Part shown: positions 32,241 through 42,730 of the stretch, in pieces
Layout: each line of letters starts with the position of its first letter
How positions within the stretch are numbered: position 1 is the first letter of the stretch
Source: Chrysopilus asiliformis
Taxonomy: Eukaryota; Arthropoda; Insecta; Diptera; Rhagionidae
DNA: 64,000 bases
Assembly: GCA_964034945.1 (NCBI GenBank)
Contig: OZ035960.1
Location: 70,544,542 to 70,608,541, forward strand
Direction: 5' to 3'
Position numbers and translations under genes: made by a program
Notes under the pieces: generated by a model
Seen by the model: the letters and a program-made list of their open reading frames with translations, nothing else
Databases searched by the model: none
Told to the model about the DNA's origin: nothing

Positions 32241-33908
32241 ATGGCTAGTGGGATACTAGTCACGAATATGCGAACTCTGGATACCTGGCGCCCTCCAGTT
32301 TCAAGCAGCCTTACACCTGTAAAGGAGCTCTGCAGGTGCGGACCTTCTTTCTCCAATACTCGTGGGACCAAAATAGAACCATCAACTTCTGCGGAGAAGG
32401 ACCCCTCCCGAATAGGGTCCACGGAGAAGGATCTCTCCGTAAAAAGATCCAATCCCAAAGAGACCGGATTTCTCAAAAAGCCGGAAAAACTGTTTCTGGG
32501 AAACCCGCGGCGGGTGCCACTAGGTCTTTGGCCACCAAACCTGGATCTGGTGCGCTTGTCGGGGCAACTCGGAAACAAGGTCCCAAAAAACCGTCGGTGT
32601 CGGAAGGCGGCGCAAGAGCTTTGGTCACCAAGCCTGGCTCAAGCAAAACCGGAGACACGATAAAAGCGCTAAACGCGCCCAAAAATGCGCTAAATACATC
32701 AACCGCCGTCAAATGCGCTAAACGCGCCGCCAGAAGCGCCTTCCGCGCCTACCAAGCTGACTGCGCCGTCGAAAGCGCTCAACGCGCCGACCACTTCGAA
32801 GGAAGCGGGTTGCGCAGCCTCAAGCTCGCAACAAACGTCCTCCTTCGGGAAAGCGTATCGCCGTAGAAGGGCGGCTTTCAGAGTAATGGCTAGACTGGGA
32901 CAGATACCTGAACAGAAACGGACTGCCCACGACAAGAAACAGCTGGAGTGGGCCGAATCGGTCATCTCCGAGACAACGGCTAATTCGGGTAGCAACCCCG
33001 CGTCGAAAAGACCGAGGTCTACTGAGGAAACGCCTATGGACGGAACCGACCCGAAGAGGGCCAAGACACAGCCACTCTCCCAAAAGAAGCAGTTCAGCGA
33101 GCTTCTGAAAGATCAGCTGGTGATGGCAGTCGTGGACAAAAGTCACGATGACGGCACTATCTCCATCGCCCAATGGAGGAAAATTGAAGTTGCGCTGGCC
33201 ACAAACTTCCTCGAGATTCTCAGGGAAAACCCTGGGCCCGTCCCCACATGTCGCGATGGTGGTTATCACCAAGGACATGTCAAATTAGTAGCTTGTGCAG
33301 ATCCCAGATCAGCCGAACTACTACGGACAGCTGTCTCAAAACTCGGGGAGGTCTGGCCGGGCGCGGATCTGGAAGTCGTTGCTAGGGATCAGATCCCGAA
33401 CAGACCAAGGACACGCGCTTGGATCCCTGTTGAACCTTCCGATCCAACCACAATTTTGGAGATTGTGAAGGTCAGCAACCCTTCTCTGCCAACCCACAAC
33501 TGGAAGGTAGCAAAGCTGGAAGAGCCAAGGGGTGACTCTCGTGTAGCCACTATTGTGGTGAACAAGGAGTCCTTGGATCCTCTAGCGGAAACCGGAGGGG
33601 TGATCAGTTATGGCTTCGGCTCGATCACTCTGAAGGTCTACCAGAAGGACAAGGAGGAGGCAGAGAAGACCTGTCCGATAATGCCCGAAACAGCAGAGAC
33701 GGAAACGGCTGCTGACACTTTGAGCCTCAACTCTTTCCAGCTGGAAGATGGCTATCAGTCATCGAGCTCGGGAATGGCTGAGGAACTCAGAGGTCTTCTT
33801 CTGCTCGAGTCGGAGTCAGAAGAAGACACCAACACAACTATGGTGAAGGTATCTGGGGCCAGTAGTTCTAATGCTGCGGCTGCTACAGATAAATCTCCAC
33901 CATTCTAA
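32241..33908 (+). pseudogene. LINE ORF1 (nucleic-acid-binding, DUF4780-like)
   Basis: Likely RNA-binding chaperone of the LINE. The best start is ATG 32241 in the same frame as the long ORF at 32886-33908, but the reading shifts to a second frame between about 32480 and 32705 and then returns, implying two compensating single-base changes. The N-terminal third is basic and rich in Ser, Ala and Pro with repeated ALNAP words. The C-terminal part (RDQIPNRPRTRAWIPVEPSD; NPSLPTHNWKVAKLEE) resembles the DUF4780-type domain found in ORF1 of LOA-like elements. Stop TAA at 33906-33908; ORF2 starts inside it. Confidence 0.75.
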
Positions 33909-35403
33909 AATGGCATCCGCCTCCTTACTTCTCCGACTGACTACAGGAGGAGAAGACATCGTGTTGATCCAGGAACCATGGGTGGCAAGGAACATGGTTT
34001 GTGGACTCAACTCACCGGGCTATAAGCTCATATACGATAGGAATAAAGGTAATCCAAGAGCTTGCTTATTGGTAAAACATAACCTTAACGCATTTCTACT
34101 CCCAACTTACAGCGATAGAGATATGGTTACGATCAAGCTGGAGCTAGCCTCGACCAGCCTCTGGCTAACTTCGACCTATCTCGCCCACGACCAGGAAGGA
34201 CCCCTGCCACCGGAGAATCTGGGGAGGCTTGTCGCCGACGCTGGTCTACATAAAACCGGGCTTCTTATCGGAGGTGATGTTAACGCGCATCACATAGTCT
34301 GGGGAAGTACGGATATAAACGACAGAGGTGAGTCACTTTTTGAATATATTCTAAGTACTAACCTAAACATCTGTAACGTTGGCAATGAACCCATCTTCGT
34401 TACTACTAACAGACAAGAGGTTCTAGATATTACCATAGTCTCTGACTCCATCTCCTGCATTGTCAAGGACTGGAGGGTTTTGAAGGAACACTCTTTCTCA
34501 GATCATAGATATATTCAATTCGGCCTCGACATACAACCCCCAACCCCTCCGATTTTTAAGAATCGAAGAAGGACAAACTGGGGCCTGTATAGTGACACGT
34601 TTAACAGACTGCTGCCTATGGGCACTCCTAAACCTCCCACCACGGCTCAGGATGTGGATTCTATGGTGGAGGACCTAACTAAGGCATTTAATGGAGCAAT
34701 GGACCTATCCTGCCCGGAGAGTAAGCCAAGGGGCAAAAAAAGACCGCCATGGTGGTCCCCGGAGCTTATGACTCTCAGAAAGGAAAGTCGTAGGCTCTTC
34801 AACAAAGCGAAAAGTACCAGATTGCAGCAGGATTGGGACTCTTATAAAGGGATGTTGAGAACCCTGAAAAAAGAGGTGAGGAAAGCCCAGCGTAAGTCCT
34901 GGGAACTCTTCTGTGGTAAAATAGAAGAGTGCTCTGAAGCAGCTAGGCTTCGGAAAATCCTCTCAACCACTCCTAATATGCCCAGCTATCTAAAAAAAGC
35001 TGACGAAACATGGACATGTTCTAGCCTGGAAACCCTAGAACTCTTAATGGATACCCATTTCCCGGGATGCTCTAAGGACTCACCAGGAAGGGAGATTCCG
35101 ATAAATAGAGAGGAGAACAGGCTTCATAGCAAACTCCTCGATAAAACAAAAATTACTTGGGCAATTAAGAGTTTTAAACCGTTTAAGTCACCCGGACCGG
35201 ACGGTATAATACCAGCTGAAATTCAGAAAGTTTCAGACTTAGCCCTCCCCTGGCTCGAAACAATTTTCCAAGCCTGCATTACCCTAGTCTATATTCCCTT
35301 AAAATGGACAGAGGTCAACGTCGTTTTTATCCCCAAGGCAGGGCAAACACACATAGCTCACCTAAGGATCTCAGACGGATCAGCCTCTCGTCTTTTCTTC
35401 TGA
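33871..35403 (+). pseudogene. LINE ORF2, part 1: APE endonuclease and RT fingers
   Basis: ORF2 begins at ATG 33871 inside ORF1, a 38-bp overlap in a different frame. The apurinic-type endonuclease has LQINLHHSKMAS, IVLIQEPWVA (catalytic Glu), LIGGDVNAHHIVWG (Asp/Asn) and KEHSFSDHRYIQF (catalytic Asp/His), which nicks target DNA. A linker with DTHFPGC leads to RT: KPFKSPGPDGIIPAEIQ and VNVVFIPKAG. The frame is lost near 35340 by a one-base deletion in the sequence gcaaacacaca. The last ~20 residues before the stop at 35401-35403 are out-of-frame. Confidence 0.93.
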
Positions 35404-37016
35404 AGACACTAGAAAGATTGTTAGATACTCATATACGTCAAAAAATTGACCCAAATAAGTTATCTACATCTCAACACGCATACTGCAAGGGCAAGTCCGT
35501 GGAGACAGCTATGCATACTCTGGTTCACACAATAGAAAAATCACTGGACCTCAAGGAATATACAATGGTTACCTTTCTAGATATTGAAGGAGCCTTTAAC
35601 AATGTCGCACCCGGGGCTATCATGGGAGCATTACAGTATCTTGGGGTAGAGGCTCCTATAGGCGAACTGATAAATCTAATGCTAACAGGCAGGATTATCA
35701 ATTCAAAGCTGGGGAACTCATCTGCAAGAAGATATGTAAAGAGAAGAACCCCACAAGGGGGAGTACTTTCCTCACTTCTCTGGATACTAGCAATTAACGA
35801 ATTGCTTCAAATCCTGGAAGTGGAGGGCTGCAAAGTGGTAGCTTACGCGGACGACGTTGCTATAGCTTTTTCAGGAAAGTATCCTACAACATTGAAAGAG
35901 CTAACTCAGAACGCTCTCTATAAACTATCTACCTGGACAAACAAATGCGGGAAAATACAAAGAATGGCGTCAGTGTGCATAAGCGGAGCATTGAGAACGA
36001 CTCCCACGAAGGCACTGGAAACCCTTCTACATTTGGTTCCCCTAGACCTATACGGCAAGCAGATGGCGGCACGCGCAGCCATAAGACTAAAAGCCTCATT
36101 AACATGGTATAGTACTGAAAAAGGGCATTCCAGTATTCTTAAGAATTTTCAGGAAGTCCCGAGAAATATAGATTATACTATATCCAAACCGTTCTTTGAA
36201 AGGAACTTCACCACTATCATCCCTTCCAGGCAACAATGGGAGGTTGGTACTATACAAAACTGTAACACAGTACACTTTTACACAGATGGATCCAAATTGG
36301 ATGGGAGAGTGGGCAGGGGGATCTACTCTGGTCATTTAAAGATCAGTCAATGCCTCCGCCTACCGGATCACTGTAGCGTATTTCAGGCCGAAATGATAAC
36401 AATCAAAGACGTCACCGAGTGGCTCAAAAATAATGTTGTATCATCTAGAGATATTAGCATTTTTACTGACAGCCAAGCGGCAATAAAATCCCTAGAATCT
36501 ATCGCACTCACATCAAAGATGGCACGGGAGTGTAAGGCATCTCTCAATGAGATGTCTGAATACTTCAATATCAACATCGTTTGGGTGCCAGGACATAGTG
36601 ACATAGATGGGAACGAGAAAGCGGACGAACTTGCTAGGAGAGGCACGATTGCGCCAACTCTACCTGCAAAAGAGAGTATAGGCATACCTCTGGCAACGTG
36701 CAAACTCATACTAAGTTCTGAAACACTAAACAATGCAAACCAGAGATGGACACGGGAGAGAACGTGTACCGTCACCAAACGTATCTGGCCTAAGCTAGAC
36801 AAAAAACGCTCCAGTAGACTCCTCTCACTACAAAGAAATGCGATCAGCACGGTAGTGGGAATAATAACAGGGCACTGCCTAATAGGTAGACATGCCGACA
36901 GGCTCGGAGCTCCCTCAAACGACTTTTGTAGAAGCTGTGGACGAAGAGGAGTCGACAACTCATCTTCTCTGTCATTGCCCAGCACTAGCTCAACGCAGAA
37001 GAACTCATTTGGGTAG
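35304..37016 (+). pseudogene. LINE ORF2, part 2: RT palm, RNase H
   Basis: True sequence resumes near 35340 with RRISLSSFLLKTLERLLD, FLDIEGAFNNVAPG (catalytic Asp), RRTPQGGVLSSLLW and VVAYADDVAIAF (YADD). After LSTWTNKCG it jumps directly to KIQRMASVCISGALRTTP; compared with the LINE at 7134-9654 roughly 110-120 residues of RT thumb are missing in frame, a deletion near 35950. RNase H is complete: FYTDGSKLDGRVG, FQAEMITIKD, FTDSQAAIKSL and VWVPGHSDIDGNEKADELA. The frame is lost again near 36955. Confidence 0.92.
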
Positions 37017-37095
37017 TTTCTTCCTAAACAATCTAGAAGACCTAAGCGTCACAAGCGTTGCAGATCTACTCCGCTTCATCAGAAGCTCCAAATAG
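36940..37095 (+). pseudogene. LINE ORF2, C-terminal zinc-finger tail
   Basis: After a shift near 36955 the expected C-terminal motif continues in another frame: HLLCHCPALAQRR, completing the CX2C...HX4C pattern begun by FCRSCG in the previous frame. It ends with LRFIRSSK and a TAG at 37093-37095, followed by about 100 bp of 3' UTR and the CTAAC repeats. Confidence 0.85.
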
Positions 37096-37210
37096 TTCGA
37101 GGTATAGAGAAATGGATCGTCAAGATTCGCGTGGTATCACAATGGGCCATTTCTGGCCTAAGTGTGCCTTTTGGCAGCCACTCTAACCTAACCTAACCTA
37201 AGTAATTGTT

Positions 37211-37830
37211 ACGCTGATGCGCGAAAAAATACCTTTTGCATTTTACACAAGGCTTAAATTCCATGCGACAAATGTTAAGAAAAACCAGTCAAATGTAATT
37301 TTAAATCACTCAAATGTAATTTGAAAGATTCGACATATAAACGCGATAAATTCTAGTATAAGATAATTTTAACAAACAAAAGGGTTAATTTCTCCCTTAT
37401 TCCCCGTGACCCAGATATGGGGGTGGTACTAATAGAAAGCCCTGGGCAGTGACTATAAACTGTTAAAATTTAAATCTATTGATATTTCTCGTTTTCGAGA
37501 AATATCAATTTGATTTTAAAAATCCATATTTAATACTTAAAAAAAAAGTTTTTTTACTCGATCAGTATGGAAGAAAGGCTGATCGAGAGTTTCTTCAAAT
37601 GAAACAAATCAACAATATTGACTTTATATTTATTTTCCCACCGGAACAAGTGATTTAAAATAATTAAATAAAAAGACATGTGTGTGCATGGGTGTGCACA
37701 CGCGGTAGAAGTGAAACCTTAGGAAAACTAAACAGTGAGAGAATGAGACGAATGCGATATCAGGAGTGGGATAGTTATAGCGTTTATTTATAATAATATT
37801 GGTACCAAGTTCAAAAGTTATATTACATTT
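37211..37830. other. No gene recognised
   Basis: AT-rich intergenic DNA after the LINE. It contains a short hairpin around 37465-37510 (GATATTTCTCG/CGAGAAATATC) and no convincing ORF. Confidence 0.45.
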
Positions 37831-38245
37831 TTATTCAGACTCTTTGTTTTCAATTTCAATAAATGACACGAGCGGCTTATGATAACTAAAGTATAAAATC
37901 ATTGCTTTGGTTTGGATTTGATCAATATATCTTTGAAATACAGCGTCAATTACTGTTTTCGATTTTGTTGTCGATTCAGTGCGACTGGAGCACATTTTTA
38001 AATTTAATTTGGTGTTGAGGAACTCAATCAAAGGGAGCGCTGTATGCAATGCAAAATTCACATTAAAATTTCCAGTTAAAATCATAGGAATTTTATCGTA
38101 ATCTTTTTAAGAATCCGCGATATTTCTAGTGTGTTCTTTAGCAAATTATCGTGGATAAATTCAATAATTGTATTTATTGATTGGTTGGGAAAAATGTGAA
38201 TTGCCACAGCTATAACTGATTTATTATGGTTCAATCGGATGCCGG
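37831..38245 (-). pseudogene. Endonuclease/exonuclease/phosphatase-fold fragment
   Basis: On the minus strand two segments of one frame separated by a stop encode the end of an EEP-type nuclease: MILTGNFNVNF (D/N-F-N-V pattern with Asp replaced by Asn), TTKSKTVIDAVFQRY (the S/T-x-x-D-x-V/I-F motif) and LYFSYHKPLVSF (final S-x-H-x-P). Similar fragments occur next to PIF1-like helicases of Helentron-type elements in insects. The putative catalytic Asp (G-D-F in functional relatives) is Asn here, and the N-terminal half is missing. No helicase is adjacent. Confidence 0.6.
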
Positions 38246-38436
38246 TCAATTTATCATAAACAATTTATCGTGAACAATTTTATCGTGAACAATTTATCGT
38301 AAAACAATTTATATATGTATATATATACATATATATATTGCAATGTATGACGAAACATCAGTAATTTATCCCCTCCTCTCTCCACTCCCTCCCTGCACCT
38401 ACCCCCCTCTTACCCCTTCTGCCTTACCCCCTTCTT
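38246..38436. repeat. Short AT repeats beside the CCCCTT tract
   Basis: Three or four copies of 'aacaatttatcgtga' (38250-38300), then a (TATATG/TATA)n palindromic stretch (38306-38338), then imperfect C/T-rich DNA leading into the pure hexamer tract. Confidence 0.8.
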
Positions 38437-38773
38437 CTCCCCTTCCCCTTCCCCTTCCCCTTCCCCTTCCCCTTCCCCTTCCCCTTCCCCTTCCCCTTCC
38501 CCTTCCCCTTCCCCTTCCCCTTCCCCTTCCCCTTCCCCTTCCCCTTCCCCTTCCCCTTCCCCTTCCCCTTCCCCTTCCCCTTCCCCTTCCCCTTCCCCTT
38601 CCCCTTCCCCTTCCCCTTCCCCTTCCCCTTCCCCTTCCCCTTCCCCTTCCCCTTCCCCTTCCCCTTCCCCTTCCCCTTCCCCTTCCCCTTCCCCTTCCCC
38701 TTCCCCTTCCCCTTCCCCTTCCCCTTCCCCTTCCCCTTCCCCTTCCCCTTCCCCTTCCCCTTCCCCTTCCCCT
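38437..38773. repeat. (CCCCTT)n microsatellite, ~56 units
   Basis: About 336 bp of uninterrupted CCCCTT hexamer, flanked for 60-100 bp on each side by imperfect CCCATC/CCCCTC-type DNA. The purine strand is (AAGGGG)n, with regular G4 runs capable of G-quadruplex or triplex. Long open frames in all phases (poly Leu-Pro, Gly-Arg, Gly-Glu, Gly-Lys) are simple consequences of the repeat. Confidence 0.98.
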
Positions 38774-38869
38774 CCACCGCACCATCCCATCCCTATTCCA
38801 TCCCCCTCCCAATCCCCATCCCTATCACCATCCCCCCATCCCTATCTCAATCCCCATCCCCTTCACCCT

Positions 38870-39515
38870 TGTTTACGATAAATTTACCGGCACCCATCTG
38901 TATTCTATCTCATTTTCTCGTAGGCTAAAAAATCCTATCTCTTTTTACTGTCGCTTTTTCGTTTCATCGATAATTGTTTCATTAAGGGAAAAAAGTAAAC
39001 TTTGATTTGAACCATAACCAAAACTCACACCACACTCGAGAAAAGCCCAAATCGTATTTTTTTAGAATCCGTTTTTCAAAAATCTGAGATTTCGGGAGGC
39101 TAAAACTCGGAAATTAGGAGTTTTTGAAACAGCATGGCAATGGAAATGAGTGTATTTCGGTATAGGTATTCCCGTTGCCATTCTCGTGTTAGCAAGTGAT
39201 TTTATCCTGCTTAAGAAACGCAGGGCAGGTATATACTGCGTATGAAATGCAGGGCAAATAAATAATTGCCCTGCGTAAGAAACGTTTCTTATGCCGTTTT
39301 GCAATATTTCAAAAACTATTAATTTTAGAAATAGCAGGGCAACGGGTTTCTTATTTTTTCATCAAAACCCACTGTTTTTGATTGACATGCAAGCAGCATG
39401 GCAAAACTTGCCCTGCGTATGAAATAGACGTAGATTTTACCCATCCAAAAATCGCCCAACGCGCCTAAAGAAGTATAATGTAAATGAAATAAATAATTTA
39501 AGGTCAAAAAAAAAT
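38870..39515. other. No gene; recurring 'gcagggcaa' words
   Basis: Between 39205 and 39425 the word TTGCCCTGC or its complement occurs at least five times, often joined to 'gtatgaaat' or 'gtaagaaac', and in both orientations. No coding signal. Confidence 0.45.
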
Positions 39516-39517
39516 TT

Positions 39518-39617
39518 AAAAAGCAAGGTGTCTGTCTCGTAGAGACGGCCAGAAGACGTGGATCCGCCTACAACGATCGCCAATAGATCTTTAAGAAATT
39601 TTAATGAAAAGGAAACT
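39518..39617 (+). repeat. Dispersed repeat X, second copy
   Basis: Same orientation and about 90% identical by eye to 30078-30186, including the GTCTC-gta-GAGAC palindrome. Confidence 0.75.
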
Positions 39618-40012
39618 AAAGAAACAATTTGATTGACCGCAATGTTACGGGATTTGACTTTCCGTTTGGTGAATTTTGGCATCTTGTACCTAAAAATCAA
39701 ATTTCACTTGCAACACAACGAACAATGTTTAATAGGGCATTTTCATAAATGTACTCGGAACTTACGCAAATTGCACAAAACATTTTCTTCGTAAACTAAA
39801 CGAATAACAAGTAAACTAAACGAATAACATAAACTGGGTTATTTTTTAAGAAAAATCTTTTGTGTTATTTTTTAATCAAAAATCTTTTTTTGCAGAACTT
39901 GAATTTATGAAAACGCCCATAGATAAAAAACAAATAAAAATAAAATAAAATTACACGATAAAAGCAACGAAGCAATTTCAATTTAGAGCAACTAAAAACA
40001 GTGTTCAAAACC
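39618..40012. other. No gene; small direct duplication
   Basis: Holds a 17-bp direct repeat 'gtaaactaaacgaataa' (about 39791-39827) and an AT-rich spacer. Nothing else is recognised. Confidence 0.45.
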
Positions 40013-40247
40013 ATGGCCGAATTATACAAGGTCTGTTTGACAGCTCAGTTGCTTCTGGCTCTGACGTCATCGGCAAGAAATTCTTATACGATTCAATGGG
40101 AATTTTCCCTTTTTATATGAAATATTATTGAAATTAGCGCACACACAATCAACATTAGAAAGAATGCACCGATATTTCTTGCCGATGACGTAGCAAAATG
40201 GTGGCTGTTAAAAAGCAACCAGCAGACCTGTGTTTAATTCGGCCATG
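40013..40247. mobile_element. Short inverted-repeat MITE, ~235 bp
   Basis: Ends CATGGCCGAATTA and TAATTCGGCCATG are inverted. A second paired block lies inside: TGACGTCATCGGCAAGAAAT near 40060 and its complement near 40170. No target duplication is obvious and there is no ORF. It lies in the duplicated segment and is missing from the 30-kb copy. Confidence 0.7.
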
Positions 40248-40289
40248 CGATCGATGCACATTTTTCCTTCTTCCCCCAAGTTAAGATCG

Positions 40290-40965
40290 AAATTGTTTCT
40301 CTTTAAGTTTTCCGCTCTTGTTCAAAGCGGTTTGTATGCTTTGCATAAAAATGAATGAAAGGTTCGAGCGATGGCTGCTGTTGGGTATGATGCACACACA
40401 CTTATAAGTATGCATTTCATTAGTAAGAGAGCGATATCTCGGTCTCAGCATTAAAGTTGCGTTCTCAAAGCAAAATAAAACCATAATTTTTTCTCGTTCT
40501 TTGGAGCGTTTTACTGAAATTCTGAATTTCGTTTTCTCGAGAGTGATTTTTATTTTCAATTTTTTTCAATTCCTCCAAAGCGAATTGAACCGAAATAATA
40601 TGAATAGCCAGAATCAGAACAACCCATTTAGAGAAGAGAAACAATCAAGTTCTATATGAGATTCAATACACACAAAGAAAGCATAAAAAGAGTATACATG
40701 TGAAATCTGTACTGCAAGCAGCAGACACAGCATAACAGCGGCAGTGAAAATTTAGATTTTGCTTTTTAAAAACATAATTGAACATAGTTTAACATAACAA
40801 AATACCCTATACAATGCTTTAATGTAGCCCTCATCTTATAACACAGGTTTTGTTCAGATATCACCACAAACTATCGAGTTTCATCGATTGCAAATTTGTT
40901 ATCATGGCAGCAAGCCGATTTTCTAATTTGTACCCCCATTACCAAAATCCAAGACGTATCCACGT
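40290..40965. repeat. Segment shared with 30.7-31.2 kb
   Basis: Second copy of blocks Y (40290-40440, inverted relative to 30690) and Z (40665-40965, direct). Roughly 85-90% identical by eye. The minus-strand open frame at 40281-40559 is the complement of Y and has no domain. Confidence 0.7.
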
Positions 40966-40979
40966 CAAAAAAAATCATT

Positions 40980-41043
40980 TTGTCACCACTCGGAATCGAA
41001 CCCGCACATCTGGCGCATTGTTATAGTCTAACACTTATTCAGG
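40980..41043 (-). pseudogene. tRNA-like sequence 1
   Basis: On the minus strand a perfect B-box GGTTCGATTCC sits in a T-arm-like context, preceded by 'caatgcgccagatgtgc' and followed by an acceptor-like 'gtggtgaca'. The 5' half cannot form a normal D-arm or acceptor stem. Best read as a degenerate tRNA or tRNA-derived SINE head. Confidence 0.4.
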
Positions 41044-41142
41044 AGTAAAAATGTAAACTTAAAGATAAATTAAGTAATAAAATATTAATAAAAGTAAATA
41101 AATCAACAAAAAAGAAATTTGAAATGAAAAAAAAAAGAATTT

Positions 41143-41213
41143 TGTCACCGATAAGAATTGAATCCGGTGCCTGGCGCATGGTAGTCCAATTTCTAACTCA
41201 CTGCGTTGATCAG
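41143..41213 (-). pseudogene. tRNA-like sequence 2
   Basis: Minus strand copy similar to the one at 40980: 'catgcgccaggcaccgga', B-box decayed to GGATTCAATTC, ending 'cggtgacaaaatt', with 'gcagtgagttag' where a D-arm would lie. The pair, about 100 bp apart in the same orientation, indicates a repeated tRNA-derived unit. Confidence 0.4.
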
Positions 41214-41981
41214 ACAGTTCGGAATTGAAGACTTAGCGGCATATTTATAATTTTAAAAGTATTATTAAAAATTGAAAAAAAAGTAAAACGGACATATCTA
41301 CAGCTATAGAGCTTTCATTTAAAAAAAGAATCATCAAAATGGGTTCAGTAGGAACTGCAGGAGCTCTGTCGAAAGAAATCCATACAAAATCGCTTTGCCT
41401 TTTAAATATATAGAGTTTTGTAAAATTACTAAAAAAGAATAAACGAAAGAAAAGTTTTTTTTTGAAGGAATAGAAGTTAAATCTATAAAATACTGTGTAA
41501 AAGAGAATAGAGAAGAGAATATATAAGTGTTTAAAAGAAAATTAAAAGAAGATAAAACTTAGTGTTTATAAAACAAAAAGGAAATGAATTTTGGTTAATT
41601 TAATTAAACAACTTTAAAGTTTTGTAAAAAAAAGATTTAAAAACTAGTGAAAAATCTAAGATTGAACAAGTGCAAATAGAATAAAAACGACCAAGTTTAC
41701 GATTAACCCGTTCGGCACATTTTTTTTCTATGGGGGTTAAATTAATGATGTTTAACCCTTTGACAACCACACATTTTCGGCCGAAGCGATTTTAATTTTT
41801 TTTTCATTTTCATGATCTGTGACCTGATAATAGTTATGACACAAAAAATTGGGGTCCTAGACCCCCTCCTTGCCCCTCATTTACCTTGGCAAATATAGTT
41901 GCCTGTGGGTTCAAAGGGAATTTTTTATCCCAAAAATTAAAATTGAAAAACAACATTCTTGTATGTAATTCATGTATTTAT

Positions 41982-42163
41982 TTATTTTTGAATTTGAACA
42001 AACTGAATGTAATTAGTGTTGCATGTGGTAGACGCCGAAGCAGTCGCGGGATGTGGTGAAGCAAAGAGACATATTGCATTGAACTCAGTCATGGCAAGAG
42101 TGAAAACGCGCCCCTTTTGTGAGGCATATAAATTGGACTGCTCTACTATCATCATGCACAATT
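41982..42163 (-). pseudogene. piggyBac transposase exon 2, left arm
   Basis: Mirror image of 44290-44471. It begins after an acceptor AG and encodes LCMMIVEQSNLYASQKGRVF, which matches the conserved start of the piggyBac transposase core (…ve.sNlYa.qkgr), then changes to an unrelated tail ending in TAA. The catalytic DDD domain is absent. Confidence 0.75.
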
Positions 42164-42231
42164 CTGCAACGGAACACAAAATAGACACCAGCAGTGAAAA
42201 ACTGCGTGAGTTCGCAATTATAGAAACTTAC

Positions 42232-42730
42232 CTTCAAAATTACAAACAGTATCGAACACATCATAAGCTGGAGGCATTTCCTGATGCCTATGCACAATAG
42301 GCTTTAGAACTTGAGAGTGTTCATATGCGCATTCCTCTTGAAACCCAGTGAAAATAGGTTTTTTATACGCAAGTGTTTCTCTAAACCGGAAAATCTTCTC
42401 TGCTGGTATAAACAATTCTGGATTTTCTGGCTTTGGTACAGCGTTTGAAGTCGATGCATTTGGCTCTACCGCAGCTTTTGCCGGTGTATGGCCTTTTGGT
42501 ACCTTTTTAGGCGCAGGAGATTCTACGGGCTTTCCGCCGTCAATTACGACCTCTATGGGCTCATCATCTTGGTTTGTCATTTTCAAAATGTCATTTTCAA
42601 GAAATACGACGTCTTCTTCATCCAAGTTTGTAGCAGCCTCTTCGTCATTGTCACTGCAGTCGCACAGCAACAATTGCTCAATTTCCTCCGGTCGAAGGAA
42701 AAACAATCGATCACGTGTTGGAACACTCAT
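42232..42730 (-). pseudogene. piggyBac transposase exon 1, left arm
   Basis: ATG at 42728-42730. It encodes an acidic N-terminal region (EEIEQLLLCDCSDNDEEA and DEEDVVFLENDIL), then a Pro/Lys-rich linker and FIPAEKIFRFRETLAYKKPIFTGFQ, as in N-termini of piggyBac transposases. It ends at a GGTAAGT donor. It is identical to the right-arm copy apart from one noticed codon (IDGG versus IEGG). Confidence 0.8.

Larger units (their letters stand above)
31952..37199 (+). mobile_element. Full-length LOA/I-like LINE, inactive
   Basis: Non-LTR retrotransposon with an 11-bp target duplication AAGTAATTGTT (31941-31951, 37200-37210), 5' UTR, ORF1, overlapping ORF2 with endonuclease, RT and RNase H, and a 3' end finishing in about three CTAAC repeats. 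Its 5' end (GGTGATCAGGCGTC) is probably complete. ORF1 has a compensated shift. ORF2 has frameshifts near 35340 and 36955 and lacks the RT thumb. Confidence 0.94.

Noticed and set aside
32473..33278. Minus-strand ORFs of 79-152 residues under LINE ORF1
   Set aside because: Shadow frames of the GC-richer coding strand; the plus strand has the LINE domains.
37177..37199. Insect telomere repeat (CCTAA)n
   Set aside because: Only about three units, sitting exactly at the 3' end of the LINE before its target duplication; they are the LINE tail.
38343..39005. Long open frames of Leu-Pro, Gly-Arg, Gly-Glu and Gly-Lys dipeptides on both strands
   Set aside because: They are reading frames through the CCCCTT microsatellite; a six-base repeat is open in every phase and there is no start context or domain.
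42016..42300. 94-residue plus-strand ORF and its mirror at 44153-44437
   Set aside because: They are antisense to the piggyBac exons, which have a splice site and family motifs on the other strand.
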